DNA of 64,000 bases from an uncultured Clostridia bacterium (GCA_944368925.1 CALVXG010000010.1:19906-83905); one strand, 5' to 3'; shown: positions 24,217 to 33,583, counted from the first letter of the stretch. Numbers and translations are program-made. The notes: a model not told the origin generated them from the sequence alone.

Positions 24217-25716
24217 ATGAACGATACGCAATTTTCAACCCTGAATGCGGAAGATTTCCGCTTTGCGCAGCGCACGGACAAAATCCGCGACAAAAAGCCC
24301 GAAACCAAACCCGTCGGCTACTTCCGCGACGCGTGGCGGCGCTTCAAAAAGAACAAGGCTTCCATCGTCGCGCTGTGCATCATCGTGTTTCTGATCTTGT
24401 TTTCGCTGATCGTTCCCCTCTTTTCGCAGTACGATATGTCGTTCAGCGACCCCGTCTACCGCAATAAGATCCCGAAAAATTCCGCGCTCGCGCACATCGG
24501 CATCGCCACAGGCGTCTACGAAAAAGAACTCAACACCCGCGCGCTCGAATATTATTCCGCCATCGGCATCGGCGCTTCGTACGACAAAGCCGCGGACAAA
24601 GAAGACAACGCGCAGGGCATCGGCTCGGAATATGCCGCCATACGCAAGATCGCGGGAAAAACCGTCGACCGTACCGTCGTCAAAATGGACGCGTATCTCG
24701 AAATCGGCTTCCGCTATATGTCCGTGACCCAAGCGGAATACGACGACATCCTCCGCTTCGAAGAGGAAACGGGCCTGCAAGTCCTCTACCCCATGGTCGA
24801 TATTTACAGCAGCGAAGTCTACGACAAAGAGGACGCCAACTATTGGTTTAAAGTGGACGAGCGCGGCAGAGCGGTCACCGACGCGAACGGAAACCTCGAA
24901 GATCTGTACATGCGCGACGAAAACGGCAGCGTCGTGTACTCCGTTTCGCGCGACGTGAGCGGAAAAACCGTACGCGTGCTCTACTATAACTATTTCGTTT
25001 ATCAGAACGGGTTCGAGCCCGAATTTCTGTTCGGCACCAACTCCGTAGGCCAGGATATCGTGGTCCGTCTTGCTTCGGGCATACGGCTTTCCCTGCTGCT
25101 CGCCTTCGGCGTTTCGATCATCAACCTGTTCATCGGCGCTATCTACGGCACCATCGAAGGCTATTACGGCGGCACGACAGACCTCATCATGGAACGCATC
25201 GTCGATATTCTGGCGGGGCTTCCCTTCATCGTCGTGGCGACGCTGTTCCAGATGCACCTTGCAAACTCGGCGGGCATCATACCCTCCCTGCTGTTTGCGT
25301 TCGTGCTCATCGGGTGGATCGGCACTTCCAGGCGCGTGCGGACGCAGTTCTACCGCTTTAAAGGCCAGGAATACGTGCTCGCCGCGCGCACGCTCGGCGC
25401 GGGAAATTTGCGGCTCATGTTCAAGCATATCTTCCCGAATACCCTCGGAACCATCATCACGTCTTCCGTGCTGGTCATTCCCAACGTCATTTTCTCGGAA
25501 TCTATGCTGTCCTATCTGGGCATCGTCAACCTGAGCGGCACCACGATGACTTCCATCGGCGCCATGCTGTCGGACGGGCAGGCAGTCCTTTCTTCCTTCC
25601 CCCACGTCATTTTCTTCCCCGCTCTCGTCATTTCCCTGCTGATGATCTCTTTCAATCTGTTCGGAAACGGGTTGCGGGACGCTTTCAATCCTTCTTTGCG
25701 CGGGGTGGATGAGTAA
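24217..25716 (+). CDS. oppC: Oligopeptide ABC permease, OppC type, with large extracytoplasmic insertion
   Basis: A 499-residue permease, against about 300 for normal OppC. The N-terminal cytoplasmic part and first helix (SIVALCIIVFLILFSLIVPLF) are followed by an extra segment of about 190 residues (roughly 80-265) before the conserved FLFGTNSVGQDIVVRLASG. The EAA loop (ARTLGAGNLRLMFKHIFPNTLG) and final helices are intact. The insertion is soluble and acidic, with Tyr/Asp-rich motifs such as YDDILRFEEETGLQVLYP and DENGSVVYSVSRDVSG, and should lie outside the cell next to the binding protein. The stop overlaps the next start by one base. Confidence 0.92.
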   Translation: MNDTQFSTLNAEDFRFAQRTDKIRDKKPETKPVGYFRDAWRRFKKNKASIVALCIIVFLILFSLIVPLFSQYDMSFSDPVYRNKIPKNSALAHIGIATGVYEKELNTRALEYYSAIGIGASYDKAADKEDNAQGIGSEYAAIRKIAGKTVDRTVVKMDAYLEIGFRYMSVTQAEYDDILRFEEETGLQVLYPMVDIYSSEVYDKEDANYWFKVDERGRAVTDANGNLEDLYMRDENGSVVYSVSRDVSGKTVRVLYYNYFVYQNGFEPEFLFGTNSVGQDIVVRLASGIRLSLLLAFGVSIINLFIGAIYGTIEGYYGGTTDLIMERIVDILAGLPFIVVATLFQMHLANSAGIIPSLLFAFVLIGWIGTSRRVRTQFYRFKGQEYVLAARTLGAGNLRLMFKHIFPNTLGTIITSSVLVIPNVIFSESMLSYLGIVNLSGTTMTSIGAMLSDGQAVLSSFPHVIFFPALVISLLMISFNLFGNGLRDAFNPSLRGVDE

Positions 25717-27764
25717 TGAACAAAATTCTTGAAGTGAAAGACCTGCGGATCTCCTTCCGCACCGCGAACGGAAAAGTACAGGCCGTGCGCGACATCAGTT
25801 TCGATCTCTTCGAACGCGAGACGCTCGCCATCGTGGGCGAATCAGGTTCGGGGAAATCGGTCACCACGCGCGCGATCCTCGGTATTTCCGCCCTCAACGC
25901 CGTCATCGAAGACGGCGAGATCCTCTACGACGGCAAGGACATTCTCAAATTCACGGAAGATGAGTTTCAGTCCCTGCGCGGCGACAAGATCGCCATGATC
26001 TTCCAGGACCCCATGTCCAGCCTCAACCCGATCGTCAAAGTGGGAAAACAGCTCACCGAAGCCATGATCTTAAAAAGCAGGACGGGCAGGCGGGAAGGCA
26101 GGCGCGATTTTGACCGCTACGTCAGACTCCTCCGCGCCGCAGGCGCCTTGAATTCCGCGGACGACGAACTGCTGAAAGTGTTCGTTCGTACGGAAAAAGA
26201 GGCAACGAGGCTGCAAAATTCTTACAAACAGGCGCGCGAAAACGCCGAAGAGGCTAAAGCGCGCATCGACGACCTTCTGGTCGCTTTCGACAAAAAAGAA
26301 GCCGCGCGCGTTCAGCGCGAATGCGGCGGCATTCTGCGCTATGCGTCCGCCTGCAAAAATGCGTTTCTGCCCGCGCTCGACGACGAAAATTACTACAAAC
26401 TCTTACAATCGCTCAAAGAGGGCTCCGACCGTTTCTCTGCTTTGACGCAGCTCGGCGAAACCCTTGCAAAGGCGCTTTCCGAACCCGAGCCCGACTTTTT
26501 TGTCACCGCGTACAACGCGGACAAAACAGCCGCTTCGCGCACGGCCGAAGCGTTCGAGCGGGACTTTTCCGCCGTTCTTGCCGCCGCGCTCGCGCGCTCG
26601 CACGAGGCGCACGCCGAAAAACAGGCCGCCTTTTTGCCCCTCTTGCGGGACGCTTTGCCGAAACTCGAAAAAGAGTGGGACAAAAAGGAGATCCGCGCCC
26701 TCGTCAAACAACTGACTGCGGGCGTAAACGGGTGCATCGACCATGCGCAGACCGTCAAAAACAGCACGGAGCACACCTTTGCGGGAAGCATCGCTTCCTG
26801 CTGCGAACGGTATTTTGCCGCATTGCGCAAAAACCGCAAAGAACAGGCCAGGTTCGACCGACAGACGGCGCGAAGAGAAAAACTCGTCCGCCGCGGCAAA
26901 AACCCCGACTGGAAAGTCACGCCTGCCGCCATTACGGATACAGACCTCATCAAAAAACGCATGCGCGAGGCGATCCTCGCGCTGATCGGATTGTACGAGG
27001 AACGCGAAAGCGCGCCCTATCGTGCCGATGAAAATGCGCAAAAGGCACTCGGATATCTCAAACAGAAGGCGTCGCAGACGATCGCGCGCGTCACGAAAAA
27101 CGCCGCAAAGCGCCGCGCCATCCGCCTTTTGAACGAGGTCGGCATTCCCGACCCCGAAAAGCGCTACAACCAATACCCGTTCCAGCTCTCGGGCGGACAG
27201 CGCCAGCGCATCGTCATCGCGATCGCGCTCTCTGCCGACCCCAAGATCCTCATCTGCGATGAGCCGACCACCGCGTTGGACGTGACCATTCAGTCGCAGA
27301 TTTTGGAACTCATCAACAAGATCAAACGCGAACGCAATCTTTCCGTCATTTTCATTACGCACGATCTGGGCGTGGTCGCCAATATCGCCGACCGTATCGC
27401 CGTCATGTATGCGGGAAAGATCGTGGAATACGGCACGAGCGAGGAGATCTTCTACTCCCCCGCTCACCCCTACACCTGGGCGCTGCTTTCTTCCGTACCC
27501 GATCTGGAAAGTACGGGAAAACTCGAAGCGATCCCCGGAACGCCGCCCAACATGATCTACCCGCCCAAGGGCGACGCTTTTGCGGACCGCAACCGCTACG
27601 CGCTGGAAATCGACTTCAAACAGCAGCCGCCCATGTTCCGTATCAGCGATACGCATTACGCGGCTACCTGGCTTTTGCACCCGCTCGCGCCGAAAGTGGA
27701 AATGCCGCAAACCATCAAAGACAGGATCCGCCGCATGAAGGAGGAAGCCGAACGTGAACAATAA
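25716..27764 (+). CDS. oppD: Oligopeptide ABC ATPase, OppD type, with about 335-residue insertion
   Basis: A 682-residue ATPase, twice the usual length. Walker A GESGSGKS (about 39-46), Q-loop IFQDPMSSLNP (about 95), signature LSGGQRQR (about 491), Walker B ILICDEPTTALD and the OppD C-terminal zone (YSPAHPYTWALLSSVPDLE...IPGTPPNM) are intact. Between Q-loop and signature, where about 58 residues are expected, there are nearly 400. The inserted part is helical and Ala/Lys/Arg/Glu-rich, consistent with a long coiled coil emerging from the helical subdomain. The usual Fe-S-like Cys cluster at the C-terminus is absent. Confidence 0.92.
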   Translation: MNKILEVKDLRISFRTANGKVQAVRDISFDLFERETLAIVGESGSGKSVTTRAILGISALNAVIEDGEILYDGKDILKFTEDEFQSLRGDKIAMIFQDPMSSLNPIVKVGKQLTEAMILKSRTGRREGRRDFDRYVRLLRAAGALNSADDELLKVFVRTEKEATRLQNSYKQARENAEEAKARIDDLLVAFDKKEAARVQRECGGILRYASACKNAFLPALDDENYYKLLQSLKEGSDRFSALTQLGETLAKALSEPEPDFFVTAYNADKTAASRTAEAFERDFSAVLAAALARSHEAHAEKQAAFLPLLRDALPKLEKEWDKKEIRALVKQLTAGVNGCIDHAQTVKNSTEHTFAGSIASCCERYFAALRKNRKEQARFDRQTARREKLVRRGKNPDWKVTPAAITDTDLIKKRMREAILALIGLYEERESAPYRADENAQKALGYLKQKASQTIARVTKNAAKRRAIRLLNEVGIPDPEKRYNQYPFQLSGGQRQRIVIAIALSADPKILICDEPTTALDVTIQSQILELINKIKRERNLSVIFITHDLGVVANIADRIAVMYAGKIVEYGTSEEIFYSPAHPYTWALLSSVPDLESTGKLEAIPGTPPNMIYPPKGDAFADRNRYALEIDFKQQPPMFRISDTHYAATWLLHPLAPKVEMPQTIKDRIRRMKEEAEREQ

Positions 27765-28983
27765 TATCCTGCTTCAAGTGCAGAATCTCTGCCAATATTT
27801 CAAATCGGGGCAGTCCGAACTCAAAGCGGTCGACGACGTCAGTTTTTCCGTCCGAAAGGGCGAAGTCTTCGGGCTCGTCGGCGAATCCGGCTGCGGCAAA
27901 ACCACGACGGGGCGCTCCATTATCCGCCTCTACAACATTACGTCGGGCAACGTGTACTTCAAAGGCACGCGCATCGCGGCGGGCACGCGCGCTTTGGAAG
28001 AAAAATTACAGAAAGTAAAGTCGGACGGACATAGAAAGATCGCGGAACTCAAACGCGAAGGCAAAACGCAAGAGGCGGAAAAAGCGGAAAAAGAGCTGAA
28101 AGCGGAGGAAAAAAACATCCTCGACGCGATCGCTTCAGCGCGTTCGGACGACAAGCATTGCAACAAAAAATACGCGGAACAGGAAATGCAGAAGGTAAGA
28201 GAGCACTTTGAACCGCTCCTTGCCGCCTGCGACAAATCCGCGCGCGAAAACCTGGAAAAAGAATACAAAGAGGCGCTGCGGCTCGCCAAAAAAGACCGCA
28301 TCACCAACAAAATACAGATGATCTTCCAAGACCCCATCGCGTCGCTGAACCCGCGCATGACCGTGCGGGACATCATCGCCGAAGGGCTGATCATCAAGGG
28401 CGTACGCGACAAAAAATACATCGACGAGCAAGTCTACAAAATGCTCGATCTCGTCGGGCTTTCCCCCGAACACAGCGGAAGATACCCGCACGAGTTTTCG
28501 GGCGGTCAGCGCCAGAGGATCGGCATCGCGCGCGCCATCATCATGCAGCCGGAACTCATCATCGCCGACGAACCCATCAGCGCCCTGGACGTTTCCATTC
28601 AGGCACAGATCATCAATCTGCTCAACGACCTGAGAAGGGAGCTCGGACTCACCGTCCTGTTCATCGCGCACGATCTGTCCGTCGTGAAATATTTTTCCGA
28701 CCGCATTGCCGTCATGTACTTCGGCAAGATCGTTGAGCTCGCCGATTCGGACGAATTGTTCCGCCACCCTCTCCACCCTTACACGCGCTCGCTGCTGTCG
28801 GCGATTCCGCTGCCCGATCCGGTTTATGAGAAAAAGCGCAAGCGGATTCCCTACAATCCCCTTCTGGCACACGATTATTCCACCGACCTGCCTTCCTTCC
28901 GCGAAGTATCGAAGGGGCATTTCGTGCTCTGCAACGACGCCGAATTCGCCGATTACCTCGGCAAGATCAAGGATAAATCATGA
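27754..28983 (+). CDS. oppF: Oligopeptide ABC ATPase, OppF type, with coiled-coil insertion
   Basis: A 409-residue ATPase (normal about 310-330). Walker A GESGCGKTTTGRS (about 43-54), Q-loop MIFQDPIASLNPRM (about 189), signature FSGGQRQRIGIARA, Walker B LIIADEPISALDVS, and the C-terminal HPLHPYTRSLLSAIPLPDP are present. An extra segment of about 90 residues (roughly 80-175), nearly all Lys, Glu and Ala with heptad-like spacing, separates Walker A from the Q-loop. It starts with GTG (AAGGAGG upstream) inside the end of OppD, overlapping 11 bases. Confidence 0.92.
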   Translation: MNNNILLQVQNLCQYFKSGQSELKAVDDVSFSVRKGEVFGLVGESGCGKTTTGRSIIRLYNITSGNVYFKGTRIAAGTRALEEKLQKVKSDGHRKIAELKREGKTQEAEKAEKELKAEEKNILDAIASARSDDKHCNKKYAEQEMQKVREHFEPLLAACDKSARENLEKEYKEALRLAKKDRITNKIQMIFQDPIASLNPRMTVRDIIAEGLIIKGVRDKKYIDEQVYKMLDLVGLSPEHSGRYPHEFSGGQRQRIGIARAIIMQPELIIADEPISALDVSIQAQIINLLNDLRRELGLTVLFIAHDLSVVKYFSDRIAVMYFGKIVELADSDELFRHPLHPYTRSLLSAIPLPDPVYEKKRKRIPYNPLLAHDYSTDLPSFREVSKGHFVLCNDAEFADYLGKIKDKS

Positions 28984-29375
28984 GATCCGCGCTCAGACCA
29001 CTCATCGCCGCCCTTTCAGGTGCGGCCGTCTGCGCCGCGGTGCTCTTCGGCAAAGGGATCCTCTCCGCCGAAAACGCGCGCGAAACCGTGCGCATTCTCA
29101 GCGACGCCTTCACCGTACCGGGGCTTCTGCTCCTTTTATGCGGGCTGTTCGTCTGGATCCTGCGCCAGGGCACCTTTTCGGGCATGGGCTATGCTTTCCG
29201 AAAGATCTACCTCGCCCTGCGTTCGGAAAAATACCGCGAAGAACACAAGGAAAGTTATTCCGAATACCGCGAGCGCAGGCTCAGCCGAAAAAGGCCTTTC
29301 CTCTTTCTGATCATAACGGGCGCGGCCTTTCTCGTGCCCGGCATCGCGTTTGCGATCGCGTACTTTTTCGTATAA
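28980..29375 (+). CDS. DUF3899 family membrane protein
   Basis: A 131-residue protein with three predicted membrane helices (about 4-26, 45-62 and 107-130). The second helix leads into the DUF3899 core LRQGTFSGMGYAFRKIYLALRS, followed by a charged cytoplasmic stretch (EKYREEHKESYSEYRERRLSRKR). The function of the family is unknown. It overlaps the OppF stop (ATGA), so it is the last gene of the oligopeptide operon and could be an accessory subunit. Confidence 0.82.
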   Translation: MRSALRPLIAALSGAAVCAAVLFGKGILSAENARETVRILSDAFTVPGLLLLLCGLFVWILRQGTFSGMGYAFRKIYLALRSEKYREEHKESYSEYRERRLSRKRPFLFLIITGAAFLVPGIAFAIAYFFV

Positions 29376-29528
29376 CGCCCCTCTTTTTGCGGCGCGGTTT
29401 ACGCCAAAATTTTTACTTTGTTTCGTTAAATCGTTTCGCCCGATCCCCTTTACTGCGGCATCGCATATTCCCGACAAAGCTCTCGGACGTTATTCCGGTA
29501 AAATCTATTTTATAAAGGACTGATTGCA

Positions 29529-30800
29529 ATGGATAAGGAACTTACTGAGAAATTTTTTGACATTCTTCACGAAGAACTTGTACCCGCTTTAGGGTGTACG
29601 GAGCCGATCGCCATCGCGCTCGCGAGCGCCAAAGCGCGCGACGTTTTGGGCAAAATCCCCTCGCACATCGTCGCCAAATGCAGCGGGAATCTGATCAAAA
29701 ACGTCAAGAGCGTCATCGTGCCTAACACCGAAAACCTGATCGGGATCGAGGCGAGCGCGATCGTCGGCGCCGTCGGCGGCGATTTTTCCAAGGGCATGGA
29801 AGTACTCAGCACCGTCACGCATGAACAGCTCGAATACGCGAAAAAACTGTACGCCGACAAGATCTGCGAGGTCGAACTTCTCGACACTCCGTTAAACCTC
29901 CACCTCATCATCTGCGCGGACGCGGACGGCGATCACGTCGAAGTGGAAGTGCGCAACCTGCACGACAACATCACACGCATCGAGAAAAACGGCAAGATCA
30001 TCTACGACGCAAAGGAAAACGACGGCCTCTATTACGGCGTGCTCACCGACAGAAGCATTCTTACGTTCGACCGCATTTACGATTTCGCCGTACATACTCC
30101 CCTCGAACGGCTGAAGAAAGTGTTCCGCGAACAGATCGAAGACAATATGCGCATCGCCGAGGAAGGTCTGACCGGTAAGTACGGCGTAGGCATCGGGACG
30201 AGCATCATCGCCAACGATGATTCGATCGCCGCAAAATGCAAAGGTTACGCCGCCGCCGCCAGCGAAGCGCGCATGAGCGGCTGCATCATGCCCGTCATCA
30301 CCAATTCGGGCAGCGGCAACCAGGGCATCGCCGCGTCCATTCCCGTCATTGTGTACGCGCGCGAAAAAGGCATCGGCGAAGAACAGCTCTACCGCGCTCT
30401 CGCCCTGTCAAACCTTCTCACCATCTACCAAAAAACCTTCATCGGAAGGCTTTCCGCTTTCTGCGGCGCCGTCAGCGCGACCGCCGCAAGCGGCGCGGCC
30501 ATTACCTTCCTCGCGGGCGGTTCCCTCGACCAGATCAAAATGACCATCGCAAACGCCCTCGCCGACGTGAGCGGGATCGTCTGCGACGGCGCAAAGGCTT
30601 CCTGCGGCGCAAAAATTTCCGCAGGCCTCGACGCCGCCATCACAGGTCACTACCTCGCTATGGACGGGAAATATTACCAGCCCCATACGGGTATCCTGCA
30701 ATCGGACATCGATCAGACCATTTCCGCGGTCGGCCGCATGGCTATGGAGGGCATGCGCGATACCGACAAGGTCATTCTGAAAATTATGCTCGGAGAATAA
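29529..30800 (+). CDS. L-cysteine desulfidase / UPF0597 (CyuA) family enzyme
   Basis: A 423-residue enzyme of the CdsB/CyuA (YhaM) family, related to the catalytic domain of Fe-S L-serine dehydratases. Known members degrade L-cysteine to pyruvate, ammonia and sulfide. Cluster-ligand type Cys residues are ALGCTEPIAIALA (near 22-32), SGCIMPVITNSGSGNQG and the C-terminal VCDGAKASCGAKI. It is cytoplasmic. AAAGGA lies upstream of ATG. In gut bacteria this enzyme gives a route for H2S release. The nearest neighbours are a YitT protein downstream and the peptide importer upstream, which would supply amino acids. Confidence 0.9.
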   Translation: MDKELTEKFFDILHEELVPALGCTEPIAIALASAKARDVLGKIPSHIVAKCSGNLIKNVKSVIVPNTENLIGIEASAIVGAVGGDFSKGMEVLSTVTHEQLEYAKKLYADKICEVELLDTPLNLHLIICADADGDHVEVEVRNLHDNITRIEKNGKIIYDAKENDGLYYGVLTDRSILTFDRIYDFAVHTPLERLKKVFREQIEDNMRIAEEGLTGKYGVGIGTSIIANDDSIAAKCKGYAAAASEARMSGCIMPVITNSGSGNQGIAASIPVIVYAREKGIGEEQLYRALALSNLLTIYQKTFIGRLSAFCGAVSATAASGAAITFLAGGSLDQIKMTIANALADVSGIVCDGAKASCGAKISAGLDAAITGHYLAMDGKYYQPHTGILQSDIDQTISAVGRMAMEGMRDTDKVILKIMLGE

Positions 30801-30821
30801 TTCCTCCCCTTCGGTGTCATC

Positions 30822-31700
30822 ATGAAAAGTAAAACCGGTAAATTTTTGATGCGGGAAGGCATTCGCTTTGCCGCCATGATCATCGGGTGCTGCCTGTATG
30901 CGCTCGGCGTCGATTGCTTTCTGCTCCACAACGAAATCGTCGGAGGCGGCGCTTCCGGACTCGCTTCCCTCCTCTACCTGCTCACCGACGGGCGTCTGAG
31001 CATCGGTCTCATGACCATGGCCATCAACGTCCCCATCCTCCTGCTCGGCTTCAAACAGATGGGCTGGCAATTCATTCTGCGCTGCCTTATCACCATCGCC
31101 GTCCTCTCTTTCTTCAACGAGCTGTTCATTTCCCTGCCCAGTCTCACCGACAACCGTATCTTAGCCGCCGTCTACGGCGGTATCCTGCAAGGGATCGGCC
31201 TCGGCATCTTCATTAAATTCAAGGTCTCCAGCGGCGGCACCGAATTGCTCGGCAGAGAGATCCAGCACTGGCTGCGCTTCTTCAGCATCCCCGTCTGGAT
31301 CGCCATTCTCGACGCCATCATCATCATCTCGGGTGCCTTCGCTCTGCACGATCTCGAAAATATCTTTTACGCGCTGATCCTCATTTTCGTCAGCGCAAAA
31401 ACGAGCGATATCTTCATCATGGGTATCAACCGCTCCAAGCTGTGCTATATCATCACCGATTTCGGCAACGACATTTCCGCTTATCTGCTCAAACACAGCC
31501 CGCGCGGCATTACCCTGCTCCAGGGCAAAGGCATGTATACGGGAAACGATAAACAAATTCTCCTTACGTGCGTCAAACCCCAGCAGATCGATCAGCTCAA
31601 AGCCATCGTCCGCCAAATGGACGAACACGCTTTCGTCATCGTCAGCGATGCCAACGAAGTCATCGGCAAAGGGTTCCATGACCCTTCCAATACCTATTAA
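30822..31700 (+). CDS. YitT family membrane protein
   Basis: A 292-residue protein with five or six membrane helices (DUF161 repeats: GGGASGLASLLYLLTDG and SSGGTELLGREIQHWL) and a C-terminal cytoplasmic DUF2179 domain (GRGITLLQGKGMYTGNDKQILLTCV...FVIVSDANEVIGKGF). The family is widespread in Bacillota; a transport role is suspected but unproved. There is no strong ribosome site, only 21 bases after the desulfidase stop, so coupling is likely. Confidence 0.9.
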   Translation: MKSKTGKFLMREGIRFAAMIIGCCLYALGVDCFLLHNEIVGGGASGLASLLYLLTDGRLSIGLMTMAINVPILLLGFKQMGWQFILRCLITIAVLSFFNELFISLPSLTDNRILAAVYGGILQGIGLGIFIKFKVSSGGTELLGREIQHWLRFFSIPVWIAILDAIIIISGAFALHDLENIFYALILIFVSAKTSDIFIMGINRSKLCYIITDFGNDISAYLLKHSPRGITLLQGKGMYTGNDKQILLTCVKPQQIDQLKAIVRQMDEHAFVIVSDANEVIGKGFHDPSNTY

Positions 31701-31729
31701 GTGAACGCCTGAAATGAAAATTTTGCCGA

Positions 31730-31765
31730 GGCGGCGCAAGCTTTGCTTGCGCCGCCCCGTTTTTG
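31730..31765 (+). terminator. Terminator after the desulfidase-YitT operon
   Basis: An 11-bp stem (GCGGCGCAAGC / GCTTGCGCCGC) with a TTT loop, then a T run. Confidence 0.85.
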
Positions 31766-31813
31766 CCCGAGTAAAAAATATTTTTCGGATATACCCGCAA
31801 ATCGGCAGATCTG

Positions 31814-31842
31814 ATGACTTTTTCGTGCAGATATGTTATAAT
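31814..31842 (+). promoter_or_regulatory. Promoter of the PurF-like gene
   Basis: ATGACT (31814-31819), a 17-base spacer, and TATAAT (31837-31842) with an upstream TG extension. Confidence 0.7.
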
Positions 31843-31906
31843 GGATACGTCTTTTGCATTTTATCATACGACGGAATGCATTGAATTTATTTACGGAGGC
31901 AAAATT

Positions 31907-33310
31907 TTGAGCGGTTTTTTCGGCGTAGTATCCAAAAAAGATTGTGTGTTCGACTTATTTTTCGGCACCGACTATCATTCCCACCTCGGCACGCGGCGCG
32001 GCGGTATGGCCGTTTACGGGGAAAACGGTTTCAACCGCGCCATTCACAACATTGAAAATTCCCCTTTCCGCACCAAATTCGAACGCGACTTTGACGAAAT
32101 GAAGGGAAACATCGGCATCGGCTGCATTTCCGACAGCGAGCCGCAGCCCCTGCTCGTGCGTTCTCATCTCGGAAACTTTGCGATCGCGACCGTCGGCAGG
32201 ATCAATAACATCGACGCGCTCGTAAAAAAAGCCTTCGACGAGGGCGCCACCCATTTTCTCGAAATGAGCGGCGGCAACATCAATGCCACAGAACTGTGCG
32301 CTTCGCTTATAAACCGCGGCGCCACCATACCCGAAGGCATCCGCCTCGCCCAAAACGCCATCGAAGGCTCGATGTCCATTCTCATTTTAACTTCTGACGG
32401 CATCTACGCTGCCCGCGACAAAATGGGACGCACGCCCGTCGTGATCGGCAAAAAATCTGAAGCATTCTGCGTTTCTTTCGAATCGTTTGCCTATCTGAAT
32501 CTCGGGTACAGCCCCTTTAAAGAACTCGGCCCCGGCGAAATCGATTTTATCTCCGCCGACGGCGTCGACGTCCTTTGTCCGCCCTCCGAAGAGATGAAGA
32601 TCTGTACCTTCCTTTGGGTATATTACGGGAATCCGGCATCCGTTTACGAGGGGCTCAACGTGGAAAATATGCGCTATCATTGCGGCGCCATGCTGGCGCA
32701 GCGGGATAACGTCACCGCCGACGCCGTCGCGGGCCTTCCCGATTCGGGCACGGCACACGCAATCGGCTACGCCAATAAATCCAAACTGCCGCTCAGCCGC
32801 CCGTTTGTCAAATATACGCATACCTGGCCGCGCTCTTTCATGCCGCAAAACCAGACCCGCCGCGATCTGATCGCGCACATGAAACTCATCCCGATCGACG
32901 AAATGATCCGCGGCAAACGCCTCGTGCTCATCGACGATTCGCTCGTGCGGGGTACACAGCTGCGCGGTACCGCAGATTTCCTGTACGGAAGCGGCGCAAA
33001 AGAACTGCACATCCGCCTCGCCTGCCCGCCCCTGCTCTTCGGCTGTCCCTATCTGAATTTTTCGAGGTCTTCTTCCGATCTCGAACTCATCGCCCGCCGC
33101 AAAGTCGCGGCCATTGAGGGCGAACACTACGAATCTCGTCTCGACCGCTATGCCGATCCCGACAGCGACGAATACGCCGCCATGCTCGAAGCCATCCGCA
33201 GCGAACTGCAATTCACCTCCCTTGGCTACAACCGTCTGGACGACATGCTCTCCTCTACGGGGATCCCCGCCTGCAAATGCTGCACGTACTGCTGGAACGG
33301 AAAAAAATAA
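31907..33310 (+). CDS. PurF-like amidophosphoribosyltransferase lacking the nucleophile Cys
   Basis: A 467-residue PurF homologue: N-terminal class II glutamine amidotransferase fold (SGFFGVVSKKDC..., HLGTRRGGMAVY, GIGCISD) and C-terminal phosphoribosyltransferase with the PRPP loop LVLIDDSLVRGTQLR near residue 340. A Cys cluster ends the protein (CKCCTYCWNGKK), like the Fe-S ligands of Bacillus-type PurF. The start is TTG 31907 with GGAGG seven bases ahead; no ATG is in the right place. Residue 2, which is the catalytic Cys1 in true PurF, is Ser, so glutamine hydrolysis should be lost. It may use free ammonia or be regulatory. Confidence 0.85.
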   Translation: MSGFFGVVSKKDCVFDLFFGTDYHSHLGTRRGGMAVYGENGFNRAIHNIENSPFRTKFERDFDEMKGNIGIGCISDSEPQPLLVRSHLGNFAIATVGRINNIDALVKKAFDEGATHFLEMSGGNINATELCASLINRGATIPEGIRLAQNAIEGSMSILILTSDGIYAARDKMGRTPVVIGKKSEAFCVSFESFAYLNLGYSPFKELGPGEIDFISADGVDVLCPPSEEMKICTFLWVYYGNPASVYEGLNVENMRYHCGAMLAQRDNVTADAVAGLPDSGTAHAIGYANKSKLPLSRPFVKYTHTWPRSFMPQNQTRRDLIAHMKLIPIDEMIRGKRLVLIDDSLVRGTQLRGTADFLYGSGAKELHIRLACPPLLFGCPYLNFSRSSSDLELIARRKVAAIEGEHYESRLDRYADPDSDEYAAMLEAIRSELQFTSLGYNRLDDMLSSTGIPACKCCTYCWNGKK

Positions 33311-33320
33311 AAACACCGAG

Positions 33321-33355
33321 GGGATCGGCAAAAAGAACGCCGATCCCTTCTTTTT
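33321..33355 (+). terminator. Terminator after the PurF-like gene
   Basis: The stem GGGATCGGC / GCCGATCCC is followed by TTCTTTTT, 11 bases after the stop. Confidence 0.85.
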
Positions 33356-33426
33356 CACTTTTACAAAACAACACATTTTCTTTTTATAAAAACATGCGCG
33401 CTTTTTGGGAAAGAAGTCAAAATCTG

Positions 33427-33455
33427 TTGACAAATTCCCAAAAAAAAGATAAAAT
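33427..33455 (+). promoter_or_regulatory. Promoter of tRNA-Ser
   Basis: A perfect TTGACA (33427-33432), a 17-base A-rich spacer, and TAAAAT (33450-33455). Confidence 0.85.
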
Positions 33456-33491
33456 AAATAAGCTGGTTTGAAAACCGAATACATGAAAAAT

Positions 33492-33582
33492 GCAGAGATG
33501 TCTGAGCGGCCTAAGGAGCACGACTGGAAATCGTGTGTACGTCATAAGCGTACCATGGGTTCAAATCCCATTCTCTGCGCCA
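33492..33582 (+). tRNA. tRNA-Ser (anticodon GGA)
   Basis: A class II tRNA with a long variable arm. The acceptor is GCAGAGA/TCTCTGC with discriminator G; the anticodon stem CACGA/TCGTG has loop CTGGAAA (anticodon GGA); the variable arm is GTACGTCATAAGCGTAC; the T arm is ATGGG/CCCAT with loop TTCAAAT. CCA is encoded. Its last 59 bases form the left attachment repeat of an integrated element. Confidence 0.95.
33524..33582 (+). repeat. Left attachment repeat (59 bp)
   Basis: From CTGGAAATC in the anticodon loop to the encoded CCA, identical in all 59 bases to 36118-36176. This is the usual target for tyrosine integrases. Confidence 0.95.
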
Positions 33583-33583
33583 A

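Noticed and set aside
21435-24308. 957-codon open frame on the minus strand
   Set aside because: It lies opposite the peptide-binding, OppB and start of OppC genes. The plus-strand genes have clear families; the antisense translation is low-complexity and has no ribosome site. It reflects codon bias.
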